Shown piece by piece: positions 16,346 to 25,261 of a stretch of DNA of 64,000 bases. The notes under the pieces were generated by a model that did no database searches, had not been told where the DNA came from, and was given only the letters and a program-made list of their open reading frames with translations. Source of the DNA: Variovorax saccharolyticus (GTDB lineage: Bacteria; Pseudomonadota; Gammaproteobacteria; Burkholderiales; Burkholderiaceae_C); NCBI RefSeq assembly GCF_030316765.1, contig NZ_JASZYT010000010.1, positions 124,001-188,000 on the forward strand. The letters run 5' to 3'. Both the position numbers and the translations under genes were made by a program. Every line of letters starts with the position of its first letter. Position 1 is the stretch's first letter.

Positions 16346-17632
16346 TCAGGCGCGGCCCGCGCGGATCGCGCTGCGGCCTGCGAAGCTCGCGTCGGCCCCC
16401 AGTTCGGCCTCGATCAGAAGCAGCCGGTTGTACTTGGCCATGCGGTCCGATCGGCACAGCGAGCCGGTCTTGATCTGGGTCGCGGCGGTGCACACGCTCA
16501 GGTCGGCGATGGTGGTGTCTTCGGTCTCGCCCGAGCGGTGCGACACCACCGCGGAGTAGCCGGCCTTGTCGGCCATGGCGATCGCGGCGAGCGTCTCGCT
16601 GAGGGTGCCGATCTGGTTCGGCTTGATCAGGATCGAGTTGGCCGCGCCGCGCGCGATGCCGTGCTGCAGGATCTCGGTGTTGGTGACGAACAGGTCGTCG
16701 CCGACGAGCTGGACGCGGCGGCCCAGCTTCGCGGTCAGCAGCTCCCAGCCGTCCCAGTCGTCCTCGGCCATGCCATCCTCGATGGTCACGATCGGATAGG
16801 CGTCCACCCAGCGCGCCAGGCAGTCGACGAACTGCGCCGAGTCGAAGCGCCTGCCCTCGGACGCCAGTTCGTAGTGGCCTCCCTTGTGGAACTCGGAGCT
16901 TGCGACGTCCAGGCCCAGTGCGATGTCGGCGCCGGCCTTGAACCCTGCGGTCTCGATCGCGGCCAGGATGACCTCGATGGCCGATTCGTTCGACGGCAGG
17001 TCGGGCGCGAAGCCGCCCTCGTCGCCCACCGCTGTCGACAGTCCGCGGGCCTTCAGCAGGCTCTTCAGCGCGTGGAACACCTCGACGCCCCAGCGCATGG
17101 CCTCGCAGAAGCGGGGTGCGCCCACCGGCACGATCATGAACTCCTGCATGTCGACGTTGTTGTCGGCATGCGCGCCGCCGTTGATGATGTTCATCATCGG
17201 CAGCGGAAGCACCGGCCGGCGCTCGCCGCCGATCGCCCGGTACAACGGCTCGCCGCGCGAGGCCGCCGCGGCCTTGGCTGCCGCCAGCGATACCGCGAGG
17301 ATCGCGTTCGCGCCCAGCCGCGACTTGGTCGGTGTCCCGTCGAGCTCGATCATCAGGCGGTCGATGTCCGCCTGGTCATCGGCGGCCCGTCCGGCCAGTG
17401 CCCGTCCCAGCTCGCCATTCACATGACCGACCGCCTTGAGCACGCCCCGGCCCAGGTAGCGGCCGGGATCCGCGTCGCGCAGCTCGATGGCTTCGCGGGC
17501 GCCGGTGGAGGCGCCGGAGGGCGATGCCGCGAAGCCCCTCGCCCCGTCCGACAGCAGCACCTCGGCGGCCACGGTGGGGTTGCCGCGCGAATCGAGGATT
17601 TCGAAGCCGCGGACTTCCTTGATGTTTGCCAT
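16346..17632 (-). CDS. eno: Enolase (phosphopyruvate hydratase)
   Basis: Enolase converts 2-phosphoglycerate to phosphoenolpyruvate. The ATG at 17632 (MANIKEVRGFEILDSRGNPT), with a GGAAACGAG site, gives 428 residues. Motifs: substrate loop SGASTGAREAIELRD (about 39-53), MNIINGGAHADNNVDMQEFM, the metal-site IEDGMAEDDWDGW, the catalytic Lys near 337 in LIKPNQIGTLSET, and SHRSGETEDTTIADL. It sits 14 bp after pyruvate kinase at the end of the tartrate operon. Its place there suggests a second, catabolic enolase rather than the housekeeping copy, which in proteobacteria is often beside pyrG; this is inference. Confidence 0.95.
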   Translation of the reverse strand: MANIKEVRGFEILDSRGNPTVAAEVLLSDGARGFAASPSGASTGAREAIELRDADPGRYLGRGVLKAVGHVNGELGRALAGRAADDQADIDRLMIELDGTPTKSRLGANAILAVSLAAAKAAAASRGEPLYRAIGGERRPVLPLPMMNIINGGAHADNNVDMQEFMIVPVGAPRFCEAMRWGVEVFHALKSLLKARGLSTAVGDEGGFAPDLPSNESAIEVILAAIETAGFKAGADIALGLDVASSEFHKGGHYELASEGRRFDSAQFVDCLARWVDAYPIVTIEDGMAEDDWDGWELLTAKLGRRVQLVGDDLFVTNTEILQHGIARGAANSILIKPNQIGTLSETLAAIAMADKAGYSAVVSHRSGETEDTTIADLSVCTAATQIKTGSLCRSDRMAKYNRLLLIEAELGADASFAGRSAIRAGRA

Positions 17633-17646
17633 TTGCTCGTTTCCGT

Positions 17647-19062
17647 TCAGATCTGCGCGATGCGCAGCAGGTTGGTGGTGCCGGACGTGCCGAAGGGCAT
17701 GCCGGCGGAGATCACGATGGTTTGCCCCGCGGCGCCGAAACCCTCCTTGAGGGCGGTGCGGCAGGCGAGCTCGCTCATCTCGGGCACGTCCACCACTTCG
17801 TGGCACAGCACGGCGTGCACGCCCCAGGCGAGCGCCAGCCGGCGCGCCGTGGCGAGCCGGGGGGTCATGCCGATGATCGGAGCGCGCGGCCGCTCGCGCG
17901 CCATGCGCAGCGCCGAGTAGCCCGAGCTGGTGTAGGCGACGGTGGCCGCGGCGTTGAGCAGGCCCGTGATGTCGCGCATCGCCGAGCCGATGGCGTCGGC
18001 CGTGCGCGCGAGCGGTTCGGGGCGCGAGGAGTCGATCGCGGTGCGGTAGTTCGGATCGCTCTCGGTGTGGGCGATGATGCTGCTCATCATCTTCACCGCC
18101 TCGACCGGATAGCGGCCGCTCGCGGACTCGGCCGAGAGCATCACCGCATCGGCGCCTTCGTAGATCGCAGTCGCCACGTCCGAGGCTTCGGCGCGCGTGG
18201 GCACCGGCGCGGCGACCATCGACTCGAGCATCTGCGTGGCCACGATGACCGGCTTGCCGGCCCGCCTGCAGGCACGGATGATCCGCTTCTGGATCGACGG
18301 CACCTGCTCGGCGGGCATCTCGACGCCGAGATCGCCACGCGCCACCATCACCGCATCGCTCTCGGCGACGATGGCGTCGAGCGACGCGATCGCCGCCGGC
18401 TTCTCGAGCTTGGCGACGATCCCGGCGCGGCCGTCGACGATGTTCCTGACCTCGATCACGTCCTCCGGGCGCTGGACGAACGACAGCGCCACCCAGTCGA
18501 CGCCGAGCTTCAGCCCGCAGGCCAGGTCGATGCGATCCTTCTCGGTCAGCGCCGACAGCGGCAGCACCACGCCGGGGACGTTGACGCCCTTGCGGTCCGA
18601 CAGCTTGCCGCCGTTCACCACGCGCGTCTCGGCGAAGTCCCGCCCGAACTTCTCGACCCGCAGTCTCAGGCGGCCGTCGTCCAGCAGCAGGTCGGTGCCG
18701 GTCTCGAGCGCGGCGAAGATCTCGGGATGCGGCAGCGCCACGCGCGCCGCGCTGCCGGGCGTCCTGGTGTCCAGGTCGAGCCGGAAAGCCTTGCCCTCGG
18801 CGAGATGGACCGGGCCATCGGGAAAGGTGCCGATGCGCAGCTTCGGGCCCTGCAGGTCGAGCAGCACGCCGATCGGCCGGCCGCTCTCGCGCTCGACGTC
18901 GCGGATCAGGTCGAGGCGCCGCTTGTGGTCCTCGTGCGTGCCGTGGCTGAAGTTGAGCCGGAACACATCGGCCCCGGCGTCGAACAGCGCCTGGATGGTC
19001 TGCCGCTCGTCGCTCGCCGGGCCCAGTGTCGCGACGATCTTCGCGTGCTTGTTTCTTCGCAT
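17647..19062 (-). CDS. ttuE: Pyruvate kinase (TtuE-like)
   Basis: Pyruvate kinase makes pyruvate and ATP from phosphoenolpyruvate. It has 471 residues. The N-terminus is RNKHAKIVATLGPASDERQT. Next come FRLNFSHGTHEDHKRR and LDLQGPKLRIGTFPDGPVHL, then VARGDLGVEMPAEQVPSIQK and MLESMVAAPVPTRAEASDVA, all diagnostic. An AGGAG site precedes the ATG. Only 1 bp separates it from the glycerate kinase gene. In the Agrobacterium vitis tartrate operon a pyruvate kinase (TtuE) likewise follows TtuC and TtuD, so the symbol is given by context; pyk is the general name. Confidence 0.93.
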   Translation of the reverse strand: MRRNKHAKIVATLGPASDERQTIQALFDAGADVFRLNFSHGTHEDHKRRLDLIRDVERESGRPIGVLLDLQGPKLRIGTFPDGPVHLAEGKAFRLDLDTRTPGSAARVALPHPEIFAALETGTDLLLDDGRLRLRVEKFGRDFAETRVVNGGKLSDRKGVNVPGVVLPLSALTEKDRIDLACGLKLGVDWVALSFVQRPEDVIEVRNIVDGRAGIVAKLEKPAAIASLDAIVAESDAVMVARGDLGVEMPAEQVPSIQKRIIRACRRAGKPVIVATQMLESMVAAPVPTRAEASDVATAIYEGADAVMLSAESASGRYPVEAVKMMSSIIAHTESDPNYRTAIDSSRPEPLARTADAIGSAMRDITGLLNAAATVAYTSSGYSALRMARERPRAPIIGMTPRLATARRLALAWGVHAVLCHEVVDVPEMSELACRTALKEGFGAAGQTIVISAGMPFGTSGTTNLLRIAQI

Positions 19063-19063
19063 C

Positions 19064-20380
19064 TCAGTTTCTCCTGTGGGCGCGCCCGCTGCTGCCGGGG
19101 CCGGCAGCGATCACGATCGCGCGAAAGTCGTTCACGTTGGTGAGCGTCGGCCCGGTCAGTACCGAGTCGCCCAGCGCCTCGAAGAAGGCGTGGCCGTCGT
19201 TGTCGTCGAGGCGCTCGCGCGCCTTCAGCCCCAGCGCCCGTGCGCGGGCCAGGGTGTCGGGCGCCAGCACCGCGCCGGCGATCTCTTCCTGGCCATCGAC
19301 TCCGTCGGTATCGCCGGCCAGCGCGTGGATGCCGGGCTCGCCGTTCAACGCGATGCCCAGCGCCAGCAGGAACTCGACGTTGCGGCCGCCCCGGCCGCTG
19401 CCGCGCAGGGTCACGGTGGTCTCGCCGCCGGACAGCAGCACGCAGGGCGCCGCCGCCGGCTGGCCGTGGCGCGCGACCTGGAGCGCGATGCCGGCCAAGG
19501 TCCGCGCGACTTCGCGCGCCTCGCCCTCGATCGCGTCGCCCAGGATGCAGGCCGCGAGGCCGGCATCGCGCGCGACCGCCGCCGCGGCCTCCAGGGCCAT
19601 CTGCGGCGTCGCGATGAAGCGGGTCTCGATGGCGGGCAGCCGCGGGTCGTCCGCCTTCAGCGTCTCGCCCTCGCCGGACTCGAGCAGCGCCATCGCCCGC
19701 GGCGGCACCTCGATGGCGTAGCGGCGGAGAATCTCCAGCGCGTCGGCGCAGGTGCTGCGGTCGGCCACGGTCGGCCCGGAGGCGATGTCGACAGGGTCGT
19801 CGCCCGGCACGTCGGACAAGAGCAGGTTCAGCACGCGTGCCGGGTAGCAGGCCGCGGCCAGCCGTCCGCCCTTGATGGCCGACAGATGCCGGCGCACGCA
19901 GTTCATTTCGCGGATGCTCGCGCCGCTCGCCAGCAGTGCACGGTTCAACGCCTGCTTGTCTTCGAGCCTGAGCCCTGGCATCGCCAGCGGCAGCAGCGAG
20001 GAGCCGCCGCCGGAAACGAGGCACAGCACCAGGTCGTCGCTCGTGAGGCCGCGCACCGTCTCCAGCATGCGGGCGGCGGCGGCCTCGCCGGCCGCGTCGG
20101 GCACCGGGTGCGCCGCTTCGACGATCTCGATGCGCTCGCAAGGCACGGCGTAGCCGTAGCGCGTGACGACCAGGCCGCTCAGCGGGCCGGGCCAATGGTC
20201 TTCCACGGCCCGGGCCATCGCGGCCGAAGCCTTGCCGGCGCCGATCACCACCAGCCGGCCCTTGGACGGCGGCGGCAGGTGGCGCGGCACGCACAGCGCC
20301 GGCTGGGCGGCGGCGATCGCGGCGTCGAACATCGCGCGCAGCAGGCTGCGGGGGTCTGCGGGCTTCATGGCGGCGCTCAT
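19064..20380 (-). CDS. ttuD: Glycerate 2-kinase, MOFRL family (TtuD-like)
   Basis: This family phosphorylates D-glycerate to 2-phosphoglycerate; older literature calls TtuD a hydroxypyruvate reductase. It has 438 residues. The N-terminal DUF4147 domain has LVVIGAGKASAAMARAVEDH and LCLVSGGGSSLLPLAMPGL. The C-terminal MOFRL domain has LLSGGETTVTLRGSGRGGRN and ALAGDTDGVDG. It is followed 1 bp later by pyruvate kinase and preceded 5 bp earlier by the carrier gene. Its product feeds the downstream enolase directly. The start MSAAMKP is one of two close ATGs (MSAAM), so it could be 4 residues shorter. Confidence 0.92.
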   Translation of the reverse strand: MSAAMKPADPRSLLRAMFDAAIAAAQPALCVPRHLPPPSKGRLVVIGAGKASAAMARAVEDHWPGPLSGLVVTRYGYAVPCERIEIVEAAHPVPDAAGEAAAARMLETVRGLTSDDLVLCLVSGGGSSLLPLAMPGLRLEDKQALNRALLASGASIREMNCVRRHLSAIKGGRLAAACYPARVLNLLLSDVPGDDPVDIASGPTVADRSTCADALEILRRYAIEVPPRAMALLESGEGETLKADDPRLPAIETRFIATPQMALEAAAAVARDAGLAACILGDAIEGEAREVARTLAGIALQVARHGQPAAAPCVLLSGGETTVTLRGSGRGGRNVEFLLALGIALNGEPGIHALAGDTDGVDGQEEIAGAVLAPDTLARARALGLKARERLDDNDGHAFFEALGDSVLTGPTLTNVNDFRAIVIAAGPGSSGRAHRRN

Positions 20381-20385
20381 GCGGG

Positions 20386-21744
20386 TCAGGCCGCGATCCG
20401 CACGCCGCCACCGAGCTCGGCGCGAATCGGCTGGACCTTGCCCGCTGCCTCGTCATCGCCCTCGTACAGCTCGTCCAGGTCCTCCGGATCGCTGCGGCCG
20501 TCGAGCACCTGCGTCAGGCGGTCGCGGTCCACCGCGCCCACCCAGCGGGCGATCGCGATGGTGCCCACCGCGTTGCCGATGGTGTTGGTGATGGCCCGTG
20601 CCTCCGACATGAAGCGGTCGACGCCGAGCAGCAGCACCATGCCGGCGACCGGGATCTTGCCCATCGAGGCGAGGGTGGCGGCGAGCGTGATGAAGCCGGA
20701 GCCCGTGACCCCCGCGGAGCCCTTGGAAGTCAGCAGCAGCACGCCCAGCACCACGAGCTGGTCGGTCATCGTCAGCGGCGTGTTGGTGGCCTGGGCGATG
20801 AAGATCGCGGCCATCGTGTAGTAGATGCACTGGCCGTCGGGGTTGAAGGTCAGGCCGGCCGGAACCACGAGGCCGACCACCGGCTTCGAGACCCCGGCAT
20901 GCTCGAGCTTGCGCATCAGCTGCGGCACCACGGATTCGGACGAGCTCGTGCCCAGCACCGTGAAGAGCTCGTCCTTGATGTACTTGAGGAACTTCCACAG
21001 GCTGAAGCCGGACAGGCGCGCGATGACCCCCAGCACGATGGCGACGAACAGGAAGCAGGTGATGTACATCGTGCCCATCAGCTTGCCCAGCGAGACCACC
21101 GAGCCCAGGCCGTACTTGCCGACCGTGAAGGCCATCGCGCCGAAGGCCGCCAGGGGCGCCAGCCGCATGATCATTCCGACCACCGAGAACACGCCATGGG
21201 TGAAGGAGTCGAGGAAGTCGACCACCGGCCTGGCACGCGGCCCGATGTGGGACAGCGCGACGCCGAACATCGTGGCGAACACCAGGATCTGCAGGATGTC
21301 GTTGCGGGCCAACGCATCGACGATGCTGGTCGGCACCAGGTGCATCAGGAAGTCGACGAAGCCTTCGGACTTGGCGCCGGCGGCGGTGTAGCTCGCGATC
21401 GCCTTGGTGTCGAGCTGCGCCGGGTCGATGTTCATGCCCTGGCCCGGCCCGACGACATTGACCACCACCAGACCGAGCGCCAGCGCGAAGGTCGACAGGA
21501 TCTCGAAATAGATCAGGGCCCGGACGCCGACACGCCCCAGCTCCTTCATGTTTTCCATCCGGGCGATGCCGAGCACCACGGTGGCGAAGATGATCGGTGC
21601 GAACACCATCTTGATCAGCTTGATGAAGATGTCGCCCAACGGCTTGAAGTCGCTGCCGATGTGGGGGACGAAGAAGCCGAGGGCCGCGCCGGCGAATACG
21701 CCGACGAGCACTTGGACGTACAGCTTGCCGAAGAAGCGGCGCAT
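20386..21744 (-). CDS. dctA: C4-dicarboxylate/proton (sodium) symporter, DctA family
   Basis: DctA-type carriers of the glutamate-aspartate transporter fold import succinate, malate and tartrate-like acids. The ATG at 21744 (MRRFFGKLYVQVLVGVFAGA), with AGGAGA, gives 452 residues with about eight membrane segments. The two re-entrant loops are clear: LGTSSSESVVPQLMRKLE (HP1) and SKGSAGVTGSGFITLAATLA (HP2). The transport helix has GLTFNPDGQCIYYTMAAIFI. It lies between ttuC and ttuD and stands where the unrelated TtuB carrier is found in Agrobacterium. The substrate is inferred from that context. Confidence 0.94.
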   Translation of the reverse strand: MRRFFGKLYVQVLVGVFAGAALGFFVPHIGSDFKPLGDIFIKLIKMVFAPIIFATVVLGIARMENMKELGRVGVRALIYFEILSTFALALGLVVVNVVGPGQGMNIDPAQLDTKAIASYTAAGAKSEGFVDFLMHLVPTSIVDALARNDILQILVFATMFGVALSHIGPRARPVVDFLDSFTHGVFSVVGMIMRLAPLAAFGAMAFTVGKYGLGSVVSLGKLMGTMYITCFLFVAIVLGVIARLSGFSLWKFLKYIKDELFTVLGTSSSESVVPQLMRKLEHAGVSKPVVGLVVPAGLTFNPDGQCIYYTMAAIFIAQATNTPLTMTDQLVVLGVLLLTSKGSAGVTGSGFITLAATLASMGKIPVAGMVLLLGVDRFMSEARAITNTIGNAVGTIAIARWVGAVDRDRLTQVLDGRSDPEDLDELYEGDDEAAGKVQPIRAELGGGVRIAA

Positions 21745-21838
21745 GACTTGTCTCCTGGTGGATGTGTGGGCACGAGTTCGCCCCCGCGGCGCTTGGCGGC
21801 CGCTTCGGGGGTGGGGGGCGGCGGGGCGCCGCGGGGCC

Positions 21839-22927
21839 TCAGGCCGCCTTGCGCTGCGCGCCGGCGCCCACCAGCTCGCACACGGCCTGGGTGACCTGAG
21901 CGGTGGTCGCCGTGCCGCCCAGGTCACGCGTGTGCAGCGACTTGTCGGCCGTGACCGTCTCGATCGCCTGCATGACGCGCTTGGCCGCTTCGGTCTCGCC
22001 CAGGTGCTCCAGCAGCATCACGACCGACCAGAAGGTGCCGACCGGATTCGCCAGGCCCTTGCCCATGATGTCGAAGGCCGAGCCGTGGATCGGCTCGAAC
22101 ATCGACGGATAGCGGCGCTCGGGGTCGATGTTGCCGGTCGGCGCGATGCCCAGGCTGCCGGCCAGCGCAGCCGCCAGGTCGCTCAGGATATCGGCGTGCA
22201 GGTTGGTCGCGACGATGGTGTCGAGCGAGGCCGGGTTGTTGATCATCCGGGCCGTCGATGCGTCGACCAGTTCCTTGTCCCACTTGACGTCCGGGAACTC
22301 CTTGGAGATCTGCAGCGCGATCTCGTCCCACATGACCATCGCGTGGCGCTGGGCATTGCTCTTGGTGATGACCGTGAGCAGCTTGCGGGGCCGCGACTGG
22401 GCCAGCTTGAAGGCGAAGCGCATGATGCGCTCGACACCGGCACGGGTCATCATCGAGACATCGGTGGCGGCTTCGATCGGATGGCCCTGGTGCACGCGGC
22501 CGCCCACGCCCGAGTACTCGCCTTCGGAGTTCTCGCGCACGATGACCCAGTTCAGGTCGTCCGGGCCGCAGCGCTTGAGCGGGCCGTCGATGCCGGGCAG
22601 GATGCGCGTCGGCCGCACGTTGGCGTACTGGTCGAAGCCCTGGCAGATCTTCAGGCGCAGGCCCCAGAGCGTGATGTGGTCGGGGATGTGCGGGTCGCCG
22701 GCCGAGCCGAACAGGATCGCGTCCTTGTCGCGCAGGGCGTCGAGACCGTCGTCCGGCATCATCACGCCATGCGCGCGGAAGTAGTCGCCGCCCCAGTCGA
22801 AGTCCTCGAACTCGAACTCGAAGCTGCTGCTGGCCGAGGCCAGGGCTTGCAGCACCTGCTGGCCGGCGGGCACGACTTCCTTGCCGATGCCGTCGCCGGG
22901 AATGGTTGCGATCTTGTACGTCTTCAT
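21839..22927 (-). CDS. ttuC: Tartrate dehydrogenase / D-malate dehydrogenase (decarboxylating)
   Basis: This NAD-dependent enzyme oxidises tartrate to oxaloglycolate, decarboxylates D-malate, and can convert meso-tartrate to D-glycerate. The ATG at 22927 (MKTYKIATIPGDGIGKEV), with a CGGAGA site, gives 362 residues. It belongs to the isopropylmalate/isocitrate dehydrogenase family. Features are GDGIGKEV at about 10-17, WVIVRENSEGEYSGVGGRVH, the active Lys near 189 in VITKSNAQRHAM, and the metal and cofactor block NLHADILSDLAAALAGSLGI. The protein is closer to TtuC/YeaU than to LeuB (for example LPGIDGPLKRCGPDDLNWVI). It is first in a five-gene operon and divergent from its LysR regulator. Confidence 0.94.
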   Translation of the reverse strand: MKTYKIATIPGDGIGKEVVPAGQQVLQALASASSSFEFEFEDFDWGGDYFRAHGVMMPDDGLDALRDKDAILFGSAGDPHIPDHITLWGLRLKICQGFDQYANVRPTRILPGIDGPLKRCGPDDLNWVIVRENSEGEYSGVGGRVHQGHPIEAATDVSMMTRAGVERIMRFAFKLAQSRPRKLLTVITKSNAQRHAMVMWDEIALQISKEFPDVKWDKELVDASTARMINNPASLDTIVATNLHADILSDLAAALAGSLGIAPTGNIDPERRYPSMFEPIHGSAFDIMGKGLANPVGTFWSVVMLLEHLGETEAAKRVMQAIETVTADKSLHTRDLGGTATTAQVTQAVCELVGAGAQRKAA

Positions 22928-23000
22928 GGCTGTGTCTCCGAGGGTGGTGGTGATGGGGTAGAGCGACTGTAAGAACTCGACACCCCTTCGGCTCGGCGCT

Positions 23001-23030
23001 AAAGTCAACCCATCGTTAACCTGAATTCAA
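23001..23030. promoter_or_regulatory. Putative LysR-type operator in the ttuC/lysR divergent region
   Basis: A 30-bp element (AAAGTCAACCCATCGTTAAC at 23001-23020, then CTGAATTCAA) lies 13 bp before the regulator start and about 74 bp before ttuC. This is a normal place for a LysR regulator that controls both itself and the divergent operon. TTAACCTGAATTCAA within it fits T-N11-A. The second copy is at 16302-16331 with one mismatch. Confidence 0.78.
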
Positions 23031-23043
23031 CAATGGAGCCGCC

Positions 23044-23973
23044 ATGACCAGTTCCATACAACCGGGCGACCTCGGCTTCTTTTCCACGCTCGCCAGTGCC
23101 GGAAGCCTCAGCGCGGCGGCCCGGGAGCTCGGCGTCACGACGCCCGCGGTGAGCAAGCACCTGGCGCTGATGGAGTCGCGCATCGGCGTGCTGCTGGTCA
23201 ACCGATCGACCCGCCGCATGAGCCTCACGCCCGAAGGCGAGGTGTACCTCGAGCACGCGCGGCGCATCCTCGGCGACATCGACGGCATGGAAGAACTGCT
23301 CGGGGTTGCGAAGGCCACGCCCAAGGGCCTTCTGCGGGTGAACGCCACGCTGGGCTTCGGGCGCAGCCACGTGGCGCCGCTGATCTCGAGGTTCGTGCGC
23401 AAGTACCCGGAAGTCGAGGTTCAGCTGCAACTGTCGGTCAACCCTCCGGCCCCGACCGAGGACCTGTTCGATGTCTGCGTGCGCTTCGGCGCCCCGCCCG
23501 ACAGCCGGGTGATCGCGCGGCACATCGCACCCAACCGGCGCCTGCTCTGCGCCGCTCCCGCCTACCTGGCGAAGCACGGCATCCCGAAGGTTCCGAACGA
23601 CCTGTCCAAGCACAACTGCATCGGGATCCGCCAAGGCGAGGAAGCCTATGGCGTCTGGCGGCTGGCGAGCGGCAAGGGCCGCAGCGCCACCACGGCGGCG
23701 GTGAAGACGCGGGGCAACCTCACCACCAACGACGGCGAGATCGCCGTCAACTGGGCGCTCGACGGCCACGGCATCCTGATGCGGGCAGAGTGGGACATCG
23801 AGCGTTTCCTGCGCAACGGCCGCCTGGTGCAGGTCCTGCCGCAATACTTCACGCCCGACGCCGACATCCACGCGGTGTATCCGCAGCGGCACCAGCTGGC
23901 CGCGCGGGTGCGGGCGTTCGTGGACTTCCTGGCGCTGTCCTTCACGCAGCAGGCCGCGGTCGCGAAGACATAG
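23044..23973 (+). CDS. ttuA: LysR-family transcriptional regulator (TtuA-like)
   Basis: This is a 309-residue regulator with an N-terminal winged helix-turn-helix (about 8-65: FSTLASAGSLSAAARELGVT, then PAVSKHLALMESRIGVLLVN) and a LysR substrate-binding domain (GLLRVNATLGFGRSHVAPLI, LTTNDGEIAVNWALDGHGIL). GGAG lies before the ATG. It is divergent from ttuC across 116 bp that hold the putative operator. By analogy with A. vitis ttuA it probably activates the tartrate operon. The shared element upstream of the Bug gene extends its likely regulon. The symbol is assigned by context. Confidence 0.85.
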   Translation: MTSSIQPGDLGFFSTLASAGSLSAAARELGVTTPAVSKHLALMESRIGVLLVNRSTRRMSLTPEGEVYLEHARRILGDIDGMEELLGVAKATPKGLLRVNATLGFGRSHVAPLISRFVRKYPEVEVQLQLSVNPPAPTEDLFDVCVRFGAPPDSRVIARHIAPNRRLLCAAPAYLAKHGIPKVPNDLSKHNCIGIRQGEEAYGVWRLASGKGRSATTAAVKTRGNLTTNDGEIAVNWALDGHGILMRAEWDIERFLRNGRLVQVLPQYFTPDADIHAVYPQRHQLAARVRAFVDFLALSFTQQAAVAKT

Positions 23974-23985
23974 CGCCGGAACGCA

Positions 23986-24171
23986 CTACTGGGCCGACGC
24001 CAGCGAGGTCGCGTCCCCGGTCAGCCAGGCGATGGCCCCGGTACTGGCGCTGATCGATGCGGCGGCCTCGGCCAGCCGCAACTCGCCCTTAGCGGCTTCG
24101 CCGCCGATGATTCCCGCCGCGGACCCCAGGGTCACCGCGCCGGCCAGGATGAAGTTCCATGTCGTGTTCAT
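23986..24171 (-). CDS. Small hypothetical protein with N-terminal hydrophobic segment
   Basis: The 61-residue frame from the ATG at 24171 begins MNTTWNFILAGAVTLGSAAG, which looks like a signal peptide or single membrane segment. A polar Ala/Ser-rich tail with little distinctive character follows, ending LTGDATSLASAQ. A good AGAGGCAG site sits before the ATG, which supports translation. A longer frame from 24228 exists but lacks such a site. It lies alone between the LysR regulator (convergent, 12 bp apart) and the araC-type gene. I do not recognise a family. Confidence 0.55.
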   Translation of the reverse strand: MNTTWNFILAGAVTLGSAAGIIGGEAAKGELRLAEAAASISASTGAIAWLTGDATSLASAQ

Positions 24172-24277
24172 TTTCTGCCTCTGTGTGAAGCGAGTTTGAA
24201 GCCAAACGCAGCGACCGGAACGGGGCAAAAGGAACTGCAGTGTTCGCAGCGGAGAAACAATGGCGCGCTTTCAGGCC

Positions 24278-25261
24278 CTAGGCCTCGCCGGCCTCGCGCG
24301 CCTGGATCTCCAGGACCTGCTTGCGCCGTTCCCGCTCGCGGCGCAGGTAGGCGCTCGGCGTCAGGCCCGACCAGCGCCTGAAGCTGCGCGCAAACACCTT
24401 CTCGGATTCGTAGCCGGCCTGCTCCGCGATGCGCGCCGGCGCCAGCAGTCCGGCTTCGAGCTGCTCGGCGGCCAGCGCCATGCGGTGGGCGGTCAGATAG
24501 CCGATGGGCGTGTCGCCGACCAGCGTCTTGAAGCGGGCGCAGAAGCGCGAGCGCGACATCGCCGCCTCGGCGGCCAGCTGCTCCACGCTCCAGGCCTGCT
24601 GCGGCGCCCGGTGGATGCCCATGATCGCGCGCGCGATCGAGGGGTCGGTGAGTCCGCGCAGCCAGCCCGGATCCTGCGACGCCTGGCGGCCGAGCCGCTC
24701 GCGCAGGATGTTCACCAGCAGCAGCTCGCCCATGCGGCCGGCCGACAGGCGCCAGCCCGGACGACGGTCCAGCGTCTCCATGATCAGCGACTGCATGGTC
24801 GTGGCCAGGCAGCCGGCCATCGGCAGCTCGCTCTCGCGGATGTGGACCAGCGCGGGAAGCATGCGCAGGACCGAGTGTCGGCAGTAGGCGGAGAACCACA
24901 GCAGGGCCGAGAACATCTCGGTGGTCTCGCCGCCGCCGCCATGGCTGAAGACCAGCGGATTCTCGTCCTTCGGGCCGTCGGCATGCTGGGCGATGAGCTT
25001 CGAAAAGGGCACGGCCGAGACGTCGGGGGCGGAGGCGATGGTGTGCGCCGCGCCCAGCGGCAGCATGACGAGGTCTCCGCTCTCGACGCGCACGGGCGCG
25101 CCGCCCTCCAGCCGGATCCAGTAGGGCGCGCCGCGAGACAGCCGGATCATGGCGCCCGGCACGCCGTCCGAGCGCAGCGCCCAGGGTGCGCCGAGCGAGA
25201 AGCGGGCGGTCACGGCGCGTTCCGAGCGGCAGATTGCGAGCACTTCGCTCAAGACGTCCAC
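24278..25261 (-). CDS. AraC-family transcriptional regulator, cupin_6 N-terminal domain
   Basis: This is a 327-residue regulator. The N-terminal half (about 10-190) has the AraC-type cupin seen in cupin_6 regulators: LEGGAPVRVESGDLVMLPLG, then GGGGETTEMFSALLWFSAYC. The C-terminal double helix-turn-helix (about 215-312) has EQLAAEAAMSRSRFCARFKT, then IAEQAGYESEKVFARSFRRW. The start is GTG at 25261, with AGGAG 10 bases upstream, slightly long. It is divergent from an FAD hydroxylase gene, with 208 bp between, and is probably its regulator. The effector is unknown. Confidence 0.88.
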   Translation of the reverse strand: MDVLSEVLAICRSERAVTARFSLGAPWALRSDGVPGAMIRLSRGAPYWIRLEGGAPVRVESGDLVMLPLGAAHTIASAPDVSAVPFSKLIAQHADGPKDENPLVFSHGGGGETTEMFSALLWFSAYCRHSVLRMLPALVHIRESELPMAGCLATTMQSLIMETLDRRPGWRLSAGRMGELLLVNILRERLGRQASQDPGWLRGLTDPSIARAIMGIHRAPQQAWSVEQLAAEAAMSRSRFCARFKTLVGDTPIGYLTAHRMALAAEQLEAGLLAPARIAEQAGYESEKVFARSFRRWSGLTPSAYLRRERERRKQVLEIQAREAGEA

